64,000 bases of DNA from Candidatus Binatia bacterium (GTDB taxonomy: Bacteria > Desulfobacterota > Binatia > HRBIN30). The stretch covers positions 1 to 64,000 of the forward strand of contig JAKLJW010000026.1 in assembly GCA_023150935.1 (NCBI GenBank), given 5' to 3'. Shown here one piece after another: positions 62,281 through 64,000 of the stretch. The notes under the pieces were generated by a model. That model had not been told where the DNA came from, ran no database searches, and worked only from the letters and a program-made list of their open reading frames with translations. How positions within the stretch are numbered: position 1 is the first letter of the stretch; every line of letters starts with the position of its first letter. The translations under genes and the position numbers were made by a program.

Positions 62281-63509
62281 CAATCGAGCCGCACGATGCG
62301 CTCGCCCTTGTGATCGAGGAACAGAAACAGCAGCAAGTACTCGCGCAGGTGACGGGTCAGCAAGTAGTTCACGCGCACGTGCTCGCGCCCGTTCTCTCCT
62401 AACCGGCGCGCGAAGTCAGGCGCATTCAGAAGCTGTTTGATCCAGAAGGCCGTCCCTTCGACCGTGTGCGTGAGTATGCCGCTGTAGCGGTGGGTTATCT
62501 GCAGCGGAATGCCGCCGACCGCGCCGGCGATCACCGGCTTCGCTTTCCACAATGCCTCGCTCACGGTAAGCCCGAAGCCTTCCTTCAGCGATTTCTGCAG
62601 AATGATGGTCGACGCCCGTTGCAGAGCGTTGATCTCGATGTTGGCCGTCGGCGGGAGTTCCAGCACGTGTATGTCGGTGTCGTGCTCCGCCGCGGTCCGC
62701 ACGCTCTGCAGCACCTCGGCGCCTTCCGGGTCGTCGGTCGCGCTACCGCCCGCCAGCACCAGGCGGCAGTCGTTATAACGGCGAGCGAGCTTGAAGGCCT
62801 GGATCACGCCGACCGGGTCCTTCAGGCGATCGAAGCGCGACACCTGGGTGACGATCGGCTTGTCGCGCGGGACGCCGAGGCGGGCCAGGACGGCGTCGAT
62901 TTCGCTCTCCGGCAAGTCCCGGTTCTTGTCGCTCAACGGATCGATCGACGGGGCGATCATCACCTGCGCCACGGACAGATCGCGCGAGAACTGCGGCGCC
63001 GAAAACACTGCCGCGTCGTACCGTTCGACCATCTCGCGCAGAAACCCCCAGACCGATGCCTGCGGCGTGGAGACGTCGACGTGGCAGCGCCACACCCAGT
63101 GCCCGCGCTCCGGCCGCCGCGCCGTAATGAGACCGGCGGGTTGCGGATCGTGGATAAACACCACATCGGCATCGAGATCGATCGCGGTCAGGTTCTGCCG
63201 CGTCGTCTCCCGAAAGACCTCCACGTCGTGGGGCCCAAACGATTCCGTCCTGCCGTGCAGCGCATTATGGATGCGCTTGGTAACCGCGAAGAAGTCCTCG
63301 CCTCCCTTGATGACTTCCCAGCGAACATCCACGCCCAGCTCGTTCGAGAGCGGCACCATGCGGCTGAGGATCTCCGCCACGCCGCCGCCGACCGCCGTCG
63401 AGTTGACCGTCACAATCCGCCGGCCGGCGAGTCGATCGGCGAGGAGGCGCAATTCGTGAATGGTGCCCCTGCCGACAAAGGGCTCGTACGCATCGAGGGT
63501 AGTCGTCAT
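62280..63509 (-). CDS. treT: TreT-type trehalose synthase (GT4 glycosyltransferase)
   Basis: A 409-residue GT4 glycosyltransferase. The N-terminal VNSTAVGGGVAEILSRMVPL binds the sugar acceptor and nucleotide, TRQNLTAIDLDADVVFIHDPQP lies in the middle, and the C-terminal half has VSRFDRLKDPVGVIQAF and the EGFGLTVSEALWKAKPVIAG acid region. TreT joins NDP-glucose and glucose into trehalose in one step. ATG 63509 follows GGAGGG, and the 5' end overlaps the DUF5752 gene by 4 bp. Pairing with a phosphatase suggests that the acceptor may instead be glucose-6-phosphate (see findings). Confidence 0.88.
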   Translation of the reverse strand: MTTTLDAYEPFVGRGTIHELRLLADRLAGRRIVTVNSTAVGGGVAEILSRMVPLSNELGVDVRWEVIKGGEDFFAVTKRIHNALHGRTESFGPHDVEVFRETTRQNLTAIDLDADVVFIHDPQPAGLITARRPERGHWVWRCHVDVSTPQASVWGFLREMVERYDAAVFSAPQFSRDLSVAQVMIAPSIDPLSDKNRDLPESEIDAVLARLGVPRDKPIVTQVSRFDRLKDPVGVIQAFKLARRYNDCRLVLAGGSATDDPEGAEVLQSVRTAAEHDTDIHVLELPPTANIEINALQRASTIILQKSLKEGFGLTVSEALWKAKPVIAGAVGGIPLQITHRYSGILTHTVEGTAFWIKQLLNAPDFARRLGENGREHVRVNYLLTRHLREYLLLFLFLDHKGERIVRLD

Positions 63510-64000
63510 TGCCCGCCCTCCTTCGCCAGACTTGCCCGAATCAGGCTGACGACCTGGTGGCGCAGACCGTCCAACGTGTACGTGTACGGATCGAGACGGG
63601 CAATCGCGTGCGCCAGCGCGGTCTCCCCACACTCGCGCGCCAGCCACTCCGAGAAGTCGTTGGCGCCGCGTTCGAGACGCAGGCGCGCATCGAAGAAATG
63701 GAACATGAGCGCCCCGAAGCCTACCTGCGCGATGCAGGTCGCCAGTTCCGCGGGACTGGAGGCGACGTGTCCGGTCGGAACGACGAAAGACACCGATTCG
63801 CGGAAGTGGAACTCCCGCTCCGGCGGGGCCACGCGGTGCTCGGCCGCGCCGGCGACAAACCGTTCGATCGTCGCGACGATCCTCTCGCGCAGGGCGCGGA
63901 TCGTGCGGAACTGCACCATGTCGATGGCCGCCAGTTCCTCCCCGAGACGCGGCTCCTGGAGGTCGTGGGTCACCCAGAAGGCGAAATCGTTCGGCGGCTC
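63506..64000 (-). CDS. DUF5752 family protein (5' end outside the window)
   Basis: The frame runs past the right edge; 164 codons are seen. The part next to the edge reads NDFAFWVTHDLQEPRLGEELAAID, then FRTIRALRERIV and later SYVVPT-like PTGHVASSPAELA. This matches DUF5752, a family regularly encoded beside TreT-type trehalose synthases. Its function is not established. The GTG at 63973 could be a start, but the matching frame upstream shows the real start lies outside the window. It overlaps the TreT gene by 4 bp. Confidence 0.75.
   Translation of the reverse strand, partial: EPPNDFAFWVTHDLQEPRLGEELAAIDMVQFRTIRALRERIVATIERFVAGAAEHRVAPPEREFHFRESVSFVVPTGHVASSPAELATCIAQVGFGALMFHFFDARLRLERGANDFSEWLARECGETALAHAIARLDPYTYTLDGLRHQVVSLIRASLAKEGGQ

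Noticed and set aside
1..64000. tRNA, rRNA, prophage, integrase and CRISPR features
   Set aside because: I scanned the intergenic regions for cloverleaf-like and conserved rRNA sequence and for phage or transposase motifs and saw none that I could support. A covariance-model search would settle the RNA question.

Overview
This is a GC-rich chromosomal window from a free-living, metabolically broad bacterium. F420/FMN luciferase-like oxidoreductases, many SDR enzymes, an ADP-forming acyl-CoA synthetase pair, secreted proteins with a dockerin-like double EF-hand, an IPTL-like C-terminal signal and numerous palindromic repeats together suggest a deltaproteobacterium-like lineage such as Candidatus Binatota/Desulfobacterota. 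That placement is inference, because no rRNA or marker phylogeny could be run. I recognised no rRNA, tRNA, CRISPR array or intact transposase.

Layout. 1-9.8 kb: a GNAT acetyltransferase; a minus-strand catabolic operon (small zinc-ribbon protein, LLM oxidoreductase, two SDRs, quinone oxidoreductase); a CBS-domain protein; a ParE-type toxin-antitoxin pair; a GST; a secreted esterase; and a CDF metal exporter. 9.8-19 kb: an alkylsulfatase-like MBL enzyme, a split ADP-forming acyl-CoA synthetase, small membrane proteins, then a sensor kinase/response regulator followed by a TehA-type transporter. 19-27 kb: a ThDP enzyme, glycogen synthase with a long N-terminal extension, a palindromic element, a 38-residue membrane protein, hydrolases and another LLM oxidoreductase. 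27-35 kb: one giant secreted VWA protein with 20 Ig-like repeats. 35-42 kb: an aldehyde dehydrogenase, a sorted surface protein, a VapBC pair beside a broken beta-helix gene, and a GH9 cellulase. 42-47.6 kb: nirBD, an IMPase-family phosphatase, an 8-bp tandem array, an HMA-domain gene with in-frame TGA, and a DUF3365 haem protein. 47.6-56.3 kb: dnaB, a cytochrome-oxidase assembly operon (ctaB, subunit III, SCO1, DUF420), a bifunctional-nuclease/PDZ lipoprotein, plsB and a PPOX protein. 56.3-64 kb: a DUF4136 lipoprotein, a kinase-fold protein translationally coupled to a class III aminotransferase, an amidase, and a DUF5752-TreT-OtsB trehalose operon running off the window.

The most striking item is the HMA gene at 46564-46896. 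The first cysteine of its GMTC metal-binding motif is encoded by TGA. The reading frame continues as a normal HMA domain, and a SECIS-like hairpin follows at suitable spacing, so it is a candidate selenoprotein. Second are the palindromic non-coding elements: two 204-bp copies 17.5 kb apart with one mismatch, a diverged relative, and two other inverted-repeat elements, one of which sits exactly on the nirD stop codon.
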